A stretch of DNA of 64,000 nucleotides from Nocardia harenae NBRC 108248 (GTDB lineage: Bacteria > Actinomycetota > Actinomycetes > Mycobacteriales > Mycobacteriaceae): assembly GCF_001612885.1 (NCBI RefSeq), contig NZ_BDBH01000018.1, positions 1 through 64,000 of the forward strand. The letters run 5' to 3'. Below, piece by piece: positions 30,997-40,650 of the stretch. The translations under genes were made by a program, and so were the position numbers. The stretch's first letter is position 1; every line of letters begins with the position of its first letter. Under the pieces are notes generated by a model that worked only from the letters and a program-made list of their open reading frames with translations, was not told the DNA's origin and searched no databases.

Positions 30997-33900
30997 TCAG
31001 TCGCGCGGCTTCTCGCGCAGCTCGTACGCCTCGATGATGTCGCCTTCCTTGATATCGGAGTAGGTGACGGTCATACCGCATTCGAAGCCCTCGCGGACCT
31101 CGGTCGCGTCGTCCTTCTCCCGGCGCAGCGAGGCGATGCTCATGGTCTCGACCACCACCACGTTGTCCCGCAGCAGCCGGGCCTTGGCATTGCGCTTGAC
31201 CGAGCCGGAGAGCACCATGCAGCCGGCGATATTGCCGAACTTCGAGGAGCGGAAGATCTGCCTGATCTCGGCGCGACCCAGCTCGACCTCCTCGTAGATC
31301 GGCTTGAGCAGGCCCTTGAGCGCCTTCTCGATCTCGTCGATCGCCTGGTAGATCACCGAGTAGTAGCGGATGTCGACGCCCTCGCGGTTGGCCAGCTCGG
31401 TGGCCTTGCCCTCCGCCCTGACGTTGAAGCCGATGATGATCGCGTTCGAGGCGGACGCCAGGTTGACGTTCGTCTCGGTGACGCCACCGACGCCGCGGTC
31501 GATGATCCGCAGCCGGACCTCGTCGCCGAGGTCGATCTGCAGCAGCGCCTCCTCCAGCGCCTCGACGGTGCCGGAGTTGTCGCCCTTCAGGATCAGGTTC
31601 AGCTCGCTGGTCTCCTTCAGCGCGGCATCCAGATCCTCCAAGCTGATCCGCTTGCGGCTGCGGGCCTGCAGCGCGTTGCGCTTGCGGGCATTGCGCCGGT
31701 CGGCGATCTGCCTGGCGATCCGGTCCTCGTCGACCACGAGCAGGTTGTCACCCGCGCCCGGTACCGAGGTGAAGCCGATGACCTGCACCGGCCGCGAGGG
31801 CAGTGCGGCGTCGACGTCGTCGCCGTGCTCGTCCACCATGCGGCGGACGCGACCGTAGGCGTCGCCCGCCACGATCGAGTCGCCGACCCGCAGCGTGCCG
31901 CGCTGGATCAGCACGGTGGCCACCGGGCCGCGGCCGCGGTCGAGGTGCGCCTCGATGGCGACACCCTGCGCGTCCTGGTCCGGGTTGGCCCGCAGGTCGA
32001 GCGCCGCGTCCGCGGTGAGCAGCACGGCCTCGAGCAGCGCGTCGATATTGGTGCCCTGCTTGGCCGAGATGTCCACGAACATGGTGTCGCCGCCGTACTC
32101 CTCGGCGACCAGGTTGTACTCGGTGAGCTGCTGCCGGATCTTCTCCGGGTTCGCGCCCTCCTTGTCGATCTTGTTCACCGCCACCACGATCGGCACGTCG
32201 GCCGCCTGGGCGTGGTTGATCGCCTCCACCGTCTGCGGCATGACGCCGTCGTCCGCCGCGACCACGAGGATCGCGATGTCGGTGGCCTTCGCGCCGCGGG
32301 CACGCATGGCGGTGAACGCCTCGTGGCCGGGGGTGTCGATGAAGGTGATCAGCCGGTCGGTCTCGTTCAGGTGCGTGAGCACCTGGTAGGCGCCGATGTG
32401 CTGGGTGATGCCGCCGGCCTCGCCCTCGCGGACGTTGGCCTTGCGGACGGTGTCGAGCAGGCGGGTCTTGCCGTGGTCGACGTGGCCCATGACGGTGACC
32501 ACCGGCGGCCGCTGCTCGAGGTCGCCCTCGTCGCCCTCGTCCTCGCCGTAGGTGAGGTCGAAGCTCTCCAGCAGCTCGCGGTCCTCGTCCTCCGGGCTGA
32601 CCACCTGGACGACGTAGTTCATCTCGCCGCCGAGCAGCTCCAGCGTCTCGTCGTTCACCGACTGGGTCGCGGTGACCATCTCGCCGAGGTTGAACAGCGC
32701 CTGCACCAGGGCGGCCGGGTTCGCGTCGATCTTCTCCGCGAAGTCCGAGAGCGAGGCGCCGCGGGCGAGCCGGATGGTCTCGCCGTTGCCGCGCGGCAGC
32801 CGCACGCCGCCGACGGCGGGCGCCTGCATCGAATCGTATTCCTGGCGCTTCTGCCGCTTCGACTTGCGACCGCGCCGGGGCGCGCCACCGGGACGGCCGA
32901 AGGCGCCCGCGGCGCCGCCGCGGCCACCGGGACCGCCCGGACGGCCACCGCCGCCACCGGGACGGCCGCGGAAACCGCCGCCGCCACCCGCGGGAGCACC
33001 GGTACCGGCGGGAGCACCGCCGCCACCGCCACCGCGGTAGCCGCCGCCACCGCCGCCGGGACGACCGCCGCCGCCCGGAGCGCCGCCGGGGCGACCGGGG
33101 CGACCGGCGCCGCCCGGACCACCGGGACGCGCCGCACGCTGCGGCATCGCACCCGGGTTCGGGCGCGGCGGCATGGAGCCGGGGCTCGGCCGCGGGCCGC
33201 CGGGACGCGGGCCGCCGCCCTGCGCGGCGGCCGGACGCGGCGCGCCACCCGGGGCCGGACCCGGCCGCGGCCCCGGACGGGGACCGCCGGGACCCGGCGC
33301 CGGACGCGGCGCGGGCCGCTCCCGATCGGGCGCGGAGGAGAAGGGGTTGTTCCCGACGCGCGGCGCCTTCGGCCCCGGCTTGGGGCCACCGGGGCGGGGG
33401 CCGCCTGCCTGCGGGCCCGCGGGCCGCTGCTGCGGCTGGCCGGGACGCTGCTGCGGCGGCGGCTGTTGGCCGGGACGCTGCTGCTGGCCGGGGCGCGGAC
33501 CGCCCTGGGCCGGGCGCGGCCCGGTGGGCGCGGACGGTGCCGACGGCGCGGCCGAGGCGGCGGCGTTCGGCGCCGGGGCGGCCGGACGGGCGGGCCCCGG
33601 CTTCGCGGCGGGGCCGGGACGCGGCGCGTCGCCGGGGCGCGCTGCCTGGGCGCCGCCGGAGTGCGGCGCGGCGCCATTGCTCTCCCGCTGGGCGGGGGCG
33701 GCGGGGGTGCCGTTGCGCTCGGAGCCGCGATCGGACGGGGTGCGGGGGCCGGGGCGGGGGCCGCCACCGGGGGTGGGACGCGCACCGGGCCTGGCACCGC
33801 CGTCGCCGCCGGAGCGCGCGCCGGAATCGCCGGGGCGGGCCCCGGACCTGGTGCCGTTCGACGACTTGCTCGAGAACGACTCACGCAGCCTGCGCGCGAC

Positions 33901-34026
33901 GGGGGCCTCCACCGTCGACGACGCCGACTTCACGAACTCGCCCTGCTCCTTGAGCGTCGCGAGTAGTTGCTTGCTGGTAACACCGAGTTCCTTGGCCAAC
34001 TCGTGCACGCGGGCCTTGCCTGCCAC
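30997..34026 (-). CDS. infB: Translation initiation factor IF-2
   Basis: A 1009-residue GTPase bringing initiator tRNA to the 30S subunit. The N-terminal IF2N module (AGKARVHELAKELGVTSKQL) leads into about 330 residues of Gly/Pro/Ala/Arg-rich low complexity, long even for an actinobacterium. A second IF2N region follows (ASLSDFAEKIDANPAALVQA). The G domain (about 515-680) has TVMGHVDHGKTRLLD, FIDTPGHEAF and VAVNKIDKE. Domains II to IV end at the right length. It is flanked by ylxR and ylxP. The low-complexity region gives long spurious frames on the opposite strand. Confidence 0.98.
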   Translation of the reverse strand: MAGKARVHELAKELGVTSKQLLATLKEQGEFVKSASSTVEAPVARRLRESFSSKSSNGTRSGARPGDSGARSGGDGGARPGARPTPGGGPRPGPRTPSDRGSERNGTPAAPAQRESNGAAPHSGGAQAARPGDAPRPGPAAKPGPARPAAPAPNAAASAAPSAPSAPTGPRPAQGGPRPGQQQRPGQQPPPQQRPGQPQQRPAGPQAGGPRPGGPKPGPKAPRVGNNPFSSAPDRERPAPRPAPGPGGPRPGPRPGPAPGGAPRPAAAQGGGPRPGGPRPSPGSMPPRPNPGAMPQRAARPGGPGGAGRPGRPGGAPGGGGRPGGGGGGYRGGGGGGAPAGTGAPAGGGGGFRGRPGGGGGRPGGPGGRGGAAGAFGRPGGAPRRGRKSKRQKRQEYDSMQAPAVGGVRLPRGNGETIRLARGASLSDFAEKIDANPAALVQALFNLGEMVTATQSVNDETLELLGGEMNYVVQVVSPEDEDRELLESFDLTYGEDEGDEGDLEQRPPVVTVMGHVDHGKTRLLDTVRKANVREGEAGGITQHIGAYQVLTHLNETDRLITFIDTPGHEAFTAMRARGAKATDIAILVVAADDGVMPQTVEAINHAQAADVPIVVAVNKIDKEGANPEKIRQQLTEYNLVAEEYGGDTMFVDISAKQGTNIDALLEAVLLTADAALDLRANPDQDAQGVAIEAHLDRGRGPVATVLIQRGTLRVGDSIVAGDAYGRVRRMVDEHGDDVDAALPSRPVQVIGFTSVPGAGDNLLVVDEDRIARQIADRRNARKRNALQARSRKRISLEDLDAALKETSELNLILKGDNSGTVEALEEALLQIDLGDEVRLRIIDRGVGGVTETNVNLASASNAIIIGFNVRAEGKATELANREGVDIRYYSVIYQAIDEIEKALKGLLKPIYEEVELGRAEIRQIFRSSKFGNIAGCMVLSGSVKRNAKARLLRDNVVVVETMSIASLRREKDDATEVREGFECGMTVTYSDIKEGDIIEAYELREKPRD

Positions 34027-34136
34027 TGCTCTCCTCTACTGAGAGGTCGAGCAGCACCTCCGTTCCTGGGGACGGCGGCCCGCACGACCTCGGATTATCT
34101 CCGATGGACGATCATCGTTGGTACTTCACGGTGTGC

Positions 34137-34493
34137 TCATGAGTGCTCGTGCCTGTTCTCGAGGTGATGCTCCAGGGCTGAGATATCCAGATGTCCGGAC
34201 ACTCGTAGTGCTCTGCCGAACGCCCGGCGCTTGTGCGCCGTGCTCAGACAAGCCGAAAGGGGGTGCAGCCAGGCACCCCGTCCGGGAAGTCTGCGCCGCG
34301 GATCGGGGACGACCGCGGGGAGGCCGTCTCCGGCTTCCGCTACTCGCACCACGACCCGCAACAGATCGGCGGCCATCTCGCGTTTCCGGCATCCGATACA
34401 CGTCCGGACCGGCCCCGCGAGCTGAACCTTCTTCCATGATACCGCTGCCGGGGCCGGAAGATCGAACCGCTCCCCCCCGATCGATTCGGTCAC
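34137..34493 (-). CDS. YlxR family RNA-binding protein (DUF448)
   Basis: A 118-residue protein. The YlxR core is GPVRTCIGCRKREMAADLLR, then PDPRRRLPGRGAWLHPLSAC and AFGRALRVSG. GTG 34493 overlaps the nusA stop (GTGA) with GGAGG directly before it; the longer frame upstream lies inside nusA. YlxR sits between nusA and infB across bacteria and is linked to RNase P and translation-gene regulation. Confidence 0.9.
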   Translation of the reverse strand: MTESIGGERFDLPAPAAVSWKKVQLAGPVRTCIGCRKREMAADLLRVVVRVAEAGDGLPAVVPDPRRRLPGRGAWLHPLSACLSTAHKRRAFGRALRVSGHLDISALEHHLENRHEHS

Positions 34494-35518
34494 CTCCGGT
34501 TGACCTCGCTGCGCACCCCGTCGCCGACCTCGGGAGCGGCGTCGCTGCGGATATCGATCCGCCACCCGGTGAGCCGCGCGGCGAGCCGGGCGTTCTGCCC
34601 TTCCTTGCCGATGGCCAGCGACAACTGGAAGTCGGGCACCACCACGCGGGCCGCGCGGGCGTCCGGGTCCACCACTGTGACCGAGACCACCTTGGACGGC
34701 GAGAGCGCGTTGCCGACGAAGGAGGCCGGATCATCGGCGTAGTCGATGATGTCGATCTTCTCGCCGGCCAGTTCGCTCATCACATTGCGCACCCGCTGCC
34801 CCATCGGCCCGATGCAGGCGCCCTTGGCGTTCACCCCGGAGACGGTGCTGCGGACCGCGATCTTGGAGCGGTGCCCGGCCTCGCGGGCCACCGCGACGAT
34901 CTCCACCGAGCCGTCCGCGATCTCCGGCACCTCCAGCGCGAAGAGCCTGCGCACCAGGTTGGGGTGCGTGCGGGAGAGCGTGATCTGCGGGCCGCGCTGG
35001 CCGCGGGAGACCCCGACCACGTAGCACTTGATCCGGTCGCCGTGCTCGTAGTGCTCGCCGGGCACCTGTTCGGCGGGCGGGATGAGCCCCTCGGTGCCGG
35101 TCACCTCGCTGCCGATCCTGACCACGATGGTGCCCCTGGCATTGGCCCTGGCGTCGCGCTGCACCACGCCGCCGACGATGTCGCCCTCGTGCGTGGCGAA
35201 CTCGCCGAAGGACTTCTCGTTCTCCGCGTCGCGGAGCCGCTGCAACACCACCTGGCGGGCGGTGGTCGCGGCGATCCGGCCGAACCCCTCCGGGGTGTCG
35301 TCCCACTCGGAGAGCACGTTCCCGTCGGCGTCCACCTCGCGCGCCATCACCCGGACCACGCCGGTCTTCTGGTTGATGTCGATGTAGGCGTCGGGCTGGT
35401 GCCCCTCGGTGTGCCGGTAGGCGGTGAGCAGCGCCTGCTCGATAGCCGCGATCACCGTCTCGATGGAGATGCCCTTGTCGGTGACGATGGCGCGCAGAGC
35501 TTCGATCTCGATGTTCAT
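34490..35518 (-). CDS. nusA: Transcription termination/antitermination protein NusA
   Basis: A 342-residue NusA of the short actinobacterial type: N-terminal RNA polymerase-binding domain (NIEIEALRAIVTDKGISIET), S1 domain (GDIVGGVVQRDARANARGTI) and two KH domains (GACIGPMGQRVRNVMSEL and LSLAIGKEGQNARLAARLTG). It lacks the acidic repeats of E. coli NusA. It overlaps rimP upstream by 4 bp and ylxR downstream by 4 bp. Confidence 0.97.
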   Translation of the reverse strand: MNIEIEALRAIVTDKGISIETVIAAIEQALLTAYRHTEGHQPDAYIDINQKTGVVRVMAREVDADGNVLSEWDDTPEGFGRIAATTARQVVLQRLRDAENEKSFGEFATHEGDIVGGVVQRDARANARGTIVVRIGSEVTGTEGLIPPAEQVPGEHYEHGDRIKCYVVGVSRGQRGPQITLSRTHPNLVRRLFALEVPEIADGSVEIVAVAREAGHRSKIAVRSTVSGVNAKGACIGPMGQRVRNVMSELAGEKIDIIDYADDPASFVGNALSPSKVVSVTVVDPDARAARVVVPDFQLSLAIGKEGQNARLAARLTGWRIDIRSDAAPEVGDGVRSEVNRR

Positions 35519-36153
35519 TCCACGATCCCTTCGGTCTGCGGCTCGGTGGCACTGCCGGACGACGGCTCGTCGCCGGGTAGCGGGGTCGCGCTCTCGGTGC
35601 GCGGGTCGGGGCGGCCGGGGGCGACGCCGCCGGCCAGTTCCAGCTCGGCCGCGCCGGGGGCGTTGAACTCCACCTGCACCACGGCCTCGGCGATCTCGGC
35701 GAGCGGCACGGTGACCCGGTGCGGGTTGCGTTTGCCGCCGAGCACCAGCGCGATCGACTCGCCGGTGAGCGCGCCGATGCGGGCCTCGAAGCGGCTGCCG
35801 ACGCCGGGCTCCGGGTGCGGGGCGCCGGGGCGCAGCGTGATCCGCGCCTTGCGGCCGCGGGCGCGGCGCCAGTGCCGCTCCGCGTGCAGCGGGCGCTCGA
35901 CGCCGGGGGTGGTGACCTCGAGCAGGTAGGCGGCCTCGCCGAAATCGCCCGCCTCGTCCAGCAGGCCGGAGAGGTCGGTGCTGAGTTCCGCGACGGTGTC
36001 CAGGTCGGTGGGGGCGTCCCGATCGACCACGATGGTGACCTTCGCCTGCCCGCTGCGGCCGCCCGCGATCGTGACCCCCTCCAGATCGAAACCTCGGCCC
36101 TCGACGAGGCCAGCGACGAGCTGGCTCACCCTCTCCTCGGTCGGCAACGGCAT
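35515..36153 (-). CDS. rimP: Ribosome maturation factor RimP
   Basis: A 212-residue protein. PLPTEERVSQLVAGLVEGRG begins the first domain, VTIVVDRDAPTDLDTVAELS is central, and EVTTPGVERPLHAERHWRRA is the signature joining to the SH3-like C-terminal domain. The tail of about 40 residues is disordered and Pro/Glu-rich. Leads the rimP-nusA-ylxR-infB operon. Confidence 0.96.
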   Translation of the reverse strand: MPLPTEERVSQLVAGLVEGRGFDLEGVTIAGGRSGQAKVTIVVDRDAPTDLDTVAELSTDLSGLLDEAGDFGEAAYLLEVTTPGVERPLHAERHWRRARGRKARITLRPGAPHPEPGVGSRFEARIGALTGESIALVLGGKRNPHRVTVPLAEIAEAVVQVEFNAPGAAELELAGGVAPGRPDPRTESATPLPGDEPSSGSATEPQTEGIVE

Positions 36154-36307
36154 GTGGGCGGCTCCTGGTTCAGTTGTCAGCGGGTCGGAAGTTCCTGTGC
36201 CGAGGGTCTAGCGTAACGCGCTCCGAGAGTGTAGAGCGCAATCCGCTGGTCGGCGGGGTACCCCCCGGCGGCGAGCCGAGCGAACTCCGGGCATCTGCGG
36301 ACGCGAC

Positions 36308-36340
36308 GGAGCCGCCGCCCCGGAGCGGGGTGGCGGCTCC
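36308..36340 (-). terminator. Strong hairpin between glutathione peroxidase gene and rimP
   Basis: A 15-bp stem (one G-T pair) closed by a 3-base GAG loop, starting GGAGCCGCC and ending GGCGGCTCC, lies 15 bp after the peroxidase stop. No T-tract follows, as is common for actinobacterial terminators. It should separate peroxidase transcripts from the rimP operon. Confidence 0.7.
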
Positions 36341-36354
36341 GGCCGGGGCGGGGG

Positions 36355-36840
36355 TTAGAGCGCCGCTTCGATGGCGGCGGTGACCTCGGCGGCGTCCGGG
36401 GTGGTGCGCGGCCGGAAGCGGCCGACGACCTTGCCCTCGCGGTCGATCAGGAACTTCTCGAAGTTCCACTGGATGTCGCCCGCGGTGCCCTCGGCGTCCG
36501 GGGTCTCGGTGAGCGTCCGGTACAGCTCGTGCCGCTCGTCGCCGTTCACGTCGGTCTTCTCCAGCAGCGGAAAGTCCACGCCGTAGGTGGTGGAGCAGAA
36601 CTCCTCGATCTCCTCGGCGCTGCCCGGCTCCTGCCCCATGAACTGGTTGCAGGGCACCCCGATCACGGTGAAGCCGCGCGGGCCGTACTGCTTCTGCAGC
36701 TCGACCAGCGCGCTGTACTGCGGCGTCAGGCCGCACTTGCTGGCGACGTTCACCACGAGGGCGGCGCGGTCACCGGCCACGTCGGCCAGGGTGGTCTGCT
36801 CGCCCGCCAGGGTGCGCACCGGTACGTCTCGAATGCTCAT
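36355..36840 (-). CDS. Glutathione peroxidase family protein (thiol peroxidase)
   Basis: A 161-residue peroxidase. The peroxidatic Cys is in NVASKCGLTPQYSALVELQK (Cys rather than selenocysteine). FTVIGVPCNQFMGQEPG holds the Gln and the possible resolving Cys, and IQWNFEKFLIDREGKVV holds the catalytic Trp-Asn. Actinomycetes use mycothiol and thioredoxin rather than glutathione, so it is likely thioredoxin-dependent. Confidence 0.94.
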   Translation of the reverse strand: MSIRDVPVRTLAGEQTTLADVAGDRAALVVNVASKCGLTPQYSALVELQKQYGPRGFTVIGVPCNQFMGQEPGSAEEIEEFCSTTYGVDFPLLEKTDVNGDERHELYRTLTETPDAEGTAGDIQWNFEKFLIDREGKVVGRFRPRTTPDAAEVTAAIEAAL

Positions 36841-36972
36841 TCGTCTCGGACCTGCCGTTCTTCGTCGTACCCCGCCCCGGCGCCACGCTACCGGACCCGG
36901 TTGAACCCGTTCCGCGCGGACAACTTTCGAGCCCGGGTTCCGATGCCGGGGCGGTCACCGGGGTCTGGCACG

Positions 36973-37527
36973 ATGGGGCGCGTGCCGAACCGCCCTCCCG
37001 CGCCCCGACCCGCGGTCGATCGCCGCACCGCCCTGCGCGCCGGGGCAGGCGCCGCCGCGGGGCTGCTGCTCGGCGCCGCCGCGGGCTGCGCGAACGACCC
37101 GGTGCACGATCCGGACCAGCTGGCCGGGCAGGAGCAGCGGGCCCGCGTCGACGCCGCCGCGGCCACCGCCATGGCGGCCACCGAACCCGCCCGCGCCCGT
37201 GCCCTCGCCACGGTGGCGGCCGAGCGCACCGCGCACGCCGACGCGCTGCGCGCCGAGATCGCTCGGGTGGTCGGCAGCTACGGCGACGGCACCACCCCGG
37301 TGCACCGCACCCGCGAGGCGCTGCCCGCCGAGCCCACCGCCGACCCGATCACCGGGGCGACCGGCACCCCCGCCGCGCCGCCGACGGTGCAGCAGCTGCG
37401 CGACCGGCTCGCCCGTTCCCGCCGTTCGGCGGCCGACCTGGCGCGCACCCAGACCGGGTACCGGGCCGGGCTGCTCGCCTCGATCAGCGCGGCCTGCGCC
37501 GCGCACGCGGAGGTACTGCTCGCATGA
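36973..37527 (+). CDS. Putative secreted lipoprotein, Rv2843-like
   Basis: A 184-residue protein. The N-terminus has a twin-arginine-like patch (VDRRTALRAGAGAAAG), a hydrophobic stretch and a lipobox-like LGAAAGCAND, so it is probably exported by Tat and lipidated at Cys (about residue 39). The remainder is Ala-rich helix with no named domain. It overlaps the DUF4439 gene by 4 bp. M. tuberculosis has an alanine-rich membrane protein followed by an alanine-rich partner (Rv2843-Rv2844) just before proS, as here. Confidence 0.8.
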   Translation: MGRVPNRPPAPRPAVDRRTALRAGAGAAAGLLLGAAAGCANDPVHDPDQLAGQEQRARVDAAAATAMAATEPARARALATVAAERTAHADALRAEIARVVGSYGDGTTPVHRTREALPAEPTADPITGATGTPAAPPTVQQLRDRLARSRRSAADLARTQTGYRAGLLASISAACAAHAEVLLA

Positions 37528-37955
37528 CATCCGACCAGGAGGCGTTGAGCACCGCGCTGGAGGCCGAGTACGCCGCCGTCTACGCCTACGGCATCATCGC
37601 CGCCTACGCCGCCGACGAGCGCTACACCGTCTTCGCCGAGCACGCCGCCGCGCACCGCGCCCGCCGGGACGCCACGGCCGACGCGCTGGCCGCGAGCGGG
37701 GTCACCCCGCCCGCACCGAGCGCCGCCTACACCGCGCCCTTCCCCGTCACCGACCCGGTCGCGGCGGCCCGGCTCGCGGTCGCCGTCGAGACGGATACCG
37801 CCGTGGCCTGGCGTTCGGTGGTCGAGAAGGGGACCACGCCCGAGGTGCGGACCACCGGGGTGGAGGCGCTCACCGAGGCCACGCTGCGGTTGGCGACCTG
37901 GCAGTCGATTCTCGGCGCCGAGCCGCCGACGGTCGCCTTCCCTGGCGCGGTCTGA
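37524..37955 (+). CDS. DUF4439 ferritin-like domain protein, Rv2844-like
   Basis: A 143-residue helical protein with ALSTALEAEYAAVYAYGIIA (a Glu-Tyr-Ala pattern typical of ferritin-like helices) and FAEHAAAHRARRDATADALA. The family is called DUF4439. It has no signal peptide. It is translationally coupled to the lipoprotein upstream, so the two may act together at the membrane. Function is unknown. Confidence 0.88.
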   Translation: MTSDQEALSTALEAEYAAVYAYGIIAAYAADERYTVFAEHAAAHRARRDATADALAASGVTPPAPSAAYTAPFPVTDPVAAARLAVAVETDTAVAWRSVVEKGTTPEVRTTGVEALTEATLRLATWQSILGAEPPTVAFPGAV

Positions 37956-38060
37956 GGCAGCCGGGCCTGCGCGCCGACGCATCGCGCAGCCGCCGCCCGG
38001 TCACTACCACGCGCGGCGCACGCGCCGGGCTGGTCCAGCCGCCGCGCGAGCGGCGACCGA

Positions 38061-39800
38061 TCAGCCGCGGACCCGCGCGACGACCGCTGCCACGGCCTCG
38101 GCGGCCGGAATCTCCTCGGCCTCGCCGCTGAACCGGTCGCGGAGTTCCACGACGCCCTGCGCCCAGCCCCGGCCGATGACCAGCACCAGCGGCATGCCGA
38201 GCAGCTCGGCATCCTTGAACTTCACCCCCGGCGAGGCGGTGCGATCGTCGAAGAGCACCTCGAGCCCGGCGGCATCCAGCCCGGCCACGACCTCCTCGGC
38301 CCCGTCCCGCGCGGCCCCGTCCTTGTTGGCGATCACCACGTGCACGTCGTACGGCGCGACGGCGGCGGGCCAGCGCAGCCCCTTCTCGTCGTGCTGCTGC
38401 TCGGCGATCACCGCGACCATGCGCGAGACCCCGACCCCGTACGAGCCCATGACCAGCCGCACCGGCTTGCCGTTCTCCCCGAGCACATCCACCTCGAAGG
38501 CGTCGGTGTACTTGTACCCGAGCTGGAAGATGTGCCCGATCTCGATTCCGCGCGCGGTGACCAGCGTGCCCCGCCCGTCCGGCGCCGGATCGCCGTCCCG
38601 CACCTCGGCCGCCTCGATGGAGCCGTCCGGCGTGAAGTCGCGCCCCGCCACCAGCCCGACCACGTGCCTGCCCGGCGCGTCGGCGCCGGTGATCCACGCG
38701 GTGCCGGTGCCGACCCGCGGGTCCACCAGGTAACGAATCCCATTGCGCTGCAACCCGCGCGGCCCGATGTACCCCTTGACCAGGAACGGGTTCGCGGCGA
38801 AATCGGCATCGTCGAGCAGCTCGAACTCGGCGGGCTCCAGCGAGGCTCCGAGCCGCTTCGAGTCCACCTCGCGGTCACCGGGAATGCCGATCCCGACGAT
38901 CTCGGTCTTCCCGTCCGGGTGCCGCAGCTTGACCATGACGTTCTTGAGCGTGTCGGCCGCGGTCACCGCCCCGATCCCGGCGCCGTTCGCCCACTCCACC
39001 AGCGCCGCGATGGTCGGCGTGTCCGGGGTGTCGTGCTCGACCGCCGCCGGCAGCCCCTCGATCGGCAGCGGCTCCGGCGCGGGCGTCACCACGGCCTCGA
39101 CATTCGCCGCGTACCCCGACTCCGAGCGCACGTAGGTGTCCTCGCCGACCTCGCTCTCGGCCAGGAACTCCTCCGACGCGCTCCCGCCCATGGCCCCCGA
39201 GGTCGCCGCCACGATGGCGTACTTCACCCCGAGCCGCTCGAAGATCCGCTGGTACGCCTCGCGGTGCGCCGCGTAGCTGGCCTTCAGCCCCGCCTCGTCC
39301 AGGTCGAAGGAGTACGAGTCCTTCATGATGAACTCGCGCCCGCGCAGGATGCCCGCGCGCGGCCGCTCCTCGTCCCGGTACTTGGTCTGGATCTGGTACA
39401 GCGTGACCGGCAGGTCCTTGTACGAGTTGTACTCGCCCTTGACGGTGAGCGCGAAGAGCTCCTCGTGCGTGGGCCCGAGCAGGTAGTCGGCGCCCTTGCG
39501 GTCGCGCAGCCGGAAGAGCGCGTCGCCGTACTCCGTCCACCGCCTGGTCGCCTCGTACGGCTCGCGCGGCAGCAGCGCGGGCAGCGAGATCTCCTGTGCC
39601 CCGATGGCATTCATCTCCTCGCGCACCACGTCCTCGACCCGGCGCAGCACCCGCAGCCCCAGCGGTAGCCACGAATACACGCCCGGTGCGATCCGGCGGA
39701 CGTAGCCCGCGCGCACGAGCAGTTTGTGGCTGGGCACCTCGGCATCGGCCGGGTCGTCGCGCAGGGTACGCAGGAAGAGGCGGGAGAGGCGGGTGATCAC
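38061..39800 (-). CDS. proS: Prolyl-tRNA synthetase
   Basis: A 579-residue class II synthetase of the bacterial type with the inserted editing domain. ITRLSRLFLRTLRDDPADAE starts the protein. Motif 1 (GLRVLRRVEDVVREEMNAIG), motif 2 (YRDEERPRAGILRGREFIMK) and motif 3 (VMGSYGVGVSRMVAVIAEQQ) are all visible, and an anticodon-binding domain ends it. GTG 39800 matches the mycobacterial N-terminus; an upstream extension of 12 residues is rejected. Confidence 0.97.
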   Translation of the reverse strand: MITRLSRLFLRTLRDDPADAEVPSHKLLVRAGYVRRIAPGVYSWLPLGLRVLRRVEDVVREEMNAIGAQEISLPALLPREPYEATRRWTEYGDALFRLRDRKGADYLLGPTHEELFALTVKGEYNSYKDLPVTLYQIQTKYRDEERPRAGILRGREFIMKDSYSFDLDEAGLKASYAAHREAYQRIFERLGVKYAIVAATSGAMGGSASEEFLAESEVGEDTYVRSESGYAANVEAVVTPAPEPLPIEGLPAAVEHDTPDTPTIAALVEWANGAGIGAVTAADTLKNVMVKLRHPDGKTEIVGIGIPGDREVDSKRLGASLEPAEFELLDDADFAANPFLVKGYIGPRGLQRNGIRYLVDPRVGTGTAWITGADAPGRHVVGLVAGRDFTPDGSIEAAEVRDGDPAPDGRGTLVTARGIEIGHIFQLGYKYTDAFEVDVLGENGKPVRLVMGSYGVGVSRMVAVIAEQQHDEKGLRWPAAVAPYDVHVVIANKDGAARDGAEEVVAGLDAAGLEVLFDDRTASPGVKFKDAELLGMPLVLVIGRGWAQGVVELRDRFSGEAEEIPAAEAVAAVVARVRG

Positions 39801-39845
39801 GGTTGCACAGGGTAGTCCGTGCTGGTCCGCCGCCATCCGGGGGTG

Positions 39846-40580
39846 TCAGGCCAGCCCGCCGTTGGCCCTGACCGTCTGCCCGTTCACCCAGTGCCCCGCC
39901 GGGCTCGCCAGGAAGGCGACGACGTTCGCGATGTCGTCCGGGGCGCCGAGCCGCTCCAGCGGCGGGGACTTCGCCAGGGTCGCGACCTGCTCGTCCGTCT
40001 TGCCGTCCAGGAAGAGGTCGGTCGCCGTCGGGCCGGGGGCGACGGTGTTCGCGGTGATGCCCCGGCCGCGCAGCTCCCTGGCCAGGATGAGCGTCATGGC
40101 CTCGACCGCGCCCTTGGACGCGGCATACCCGCCGTAGGTCGGGAACTGGGTGCTCACCACGGTCGTGGAGAAGCCGACGAAGGCGCCGCCGTTGCGCAGG
40201 CGGCGCGCTGCCTGCTGCGCGACCACGAAGGTGCCGCGGATATTGGTGCGGTGCATGGCGTCCAGCGCGTCCAGGTCGAGGTCGGCAATGGTCGAGAGCA
40301 CCATCCGCCCCGCCGCGTTGACCACGACGTCGACGCCGCCGAACTCGGTCTCCGCGCGCTCGAACAGCGCGGAAACGGCCTGCTCGTCGGCGACATCGGC
40401 GCGCACCGCGACCGCCTTTCCCTTCCCGGCGTGGATGGCCCGGGCCGTCTCCTCCGCGGCGGATTCGTTGCCCGCGTAATTCACCACGACCGCGAACCCG
40501 TCGGCGGCGAGCCGCTCGGCGACCGCCCGCCCGATCCCCCGCGATCCCCCGGTGACGATGGCTACCCGTGTCTCGTTCAT
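39846..40580 (-). CDS. SDR family oxidoreductase (3-oxoacyl-ACP reductase-like)
   Basis: A 244-residue classical short-chain dehydrogenase. The cofactor loop is IVTGGSRGIGRAVAERL, with NNAG-type VVNAAGRMV, catalytic Ser in GFSTTVVSTQFPTYGG and Tyr-x3-Lys in YAASKGAVEAMT. PGPTATDLFLDGKTDEQ is the C-terminal substrate loop. It is divergent from an XRE regulator 70 bp away, which may control it. Substrate unknown. Confidence 0.92.
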   Translation of the reverse strand: MNETRVAIVTGGSRGIGRAVAERLAADGFAVVVNYAGNESAAEETARAIHAGKGKAVAVRADVADEQAVSALFERAETEFGGVDVVVNAAGRMVLSTIADLDLDALDAMHRTNIRGTFVVAQQAARRLRNGGAFVGFSTTVVSTQFPTYGGYAASKGAVEAMTLILARELRGRGITANTVAPGPTATDLFLDGKTDEQVATLAKSPPLERLGAPDDIANVVAFLASPAGHWVNGQTVRANGGLA

Positions 40581-40650
40581 GACTCCACCCTGCGCCCGGC
40601 CGCGCACCGGTACCAGGGGACGCCATCCCCTGGTATCGGAGACTGGTGGC

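Noticed and set aside
33000..33870. Tandem DNA repeat array in infB
   Set aside because: The repetition is codon-level Gly/Pro/Arg low complexity typical of actinobacterial IF-2, with no regular unit.
30910..33966. A 1018-codon open frame on the plus strand opposite infB
   Set aside because: It is the complement of IF-2, including its Gly/Pro low-complexity region; the composition is absurd for a protein and no ribosome site is present.
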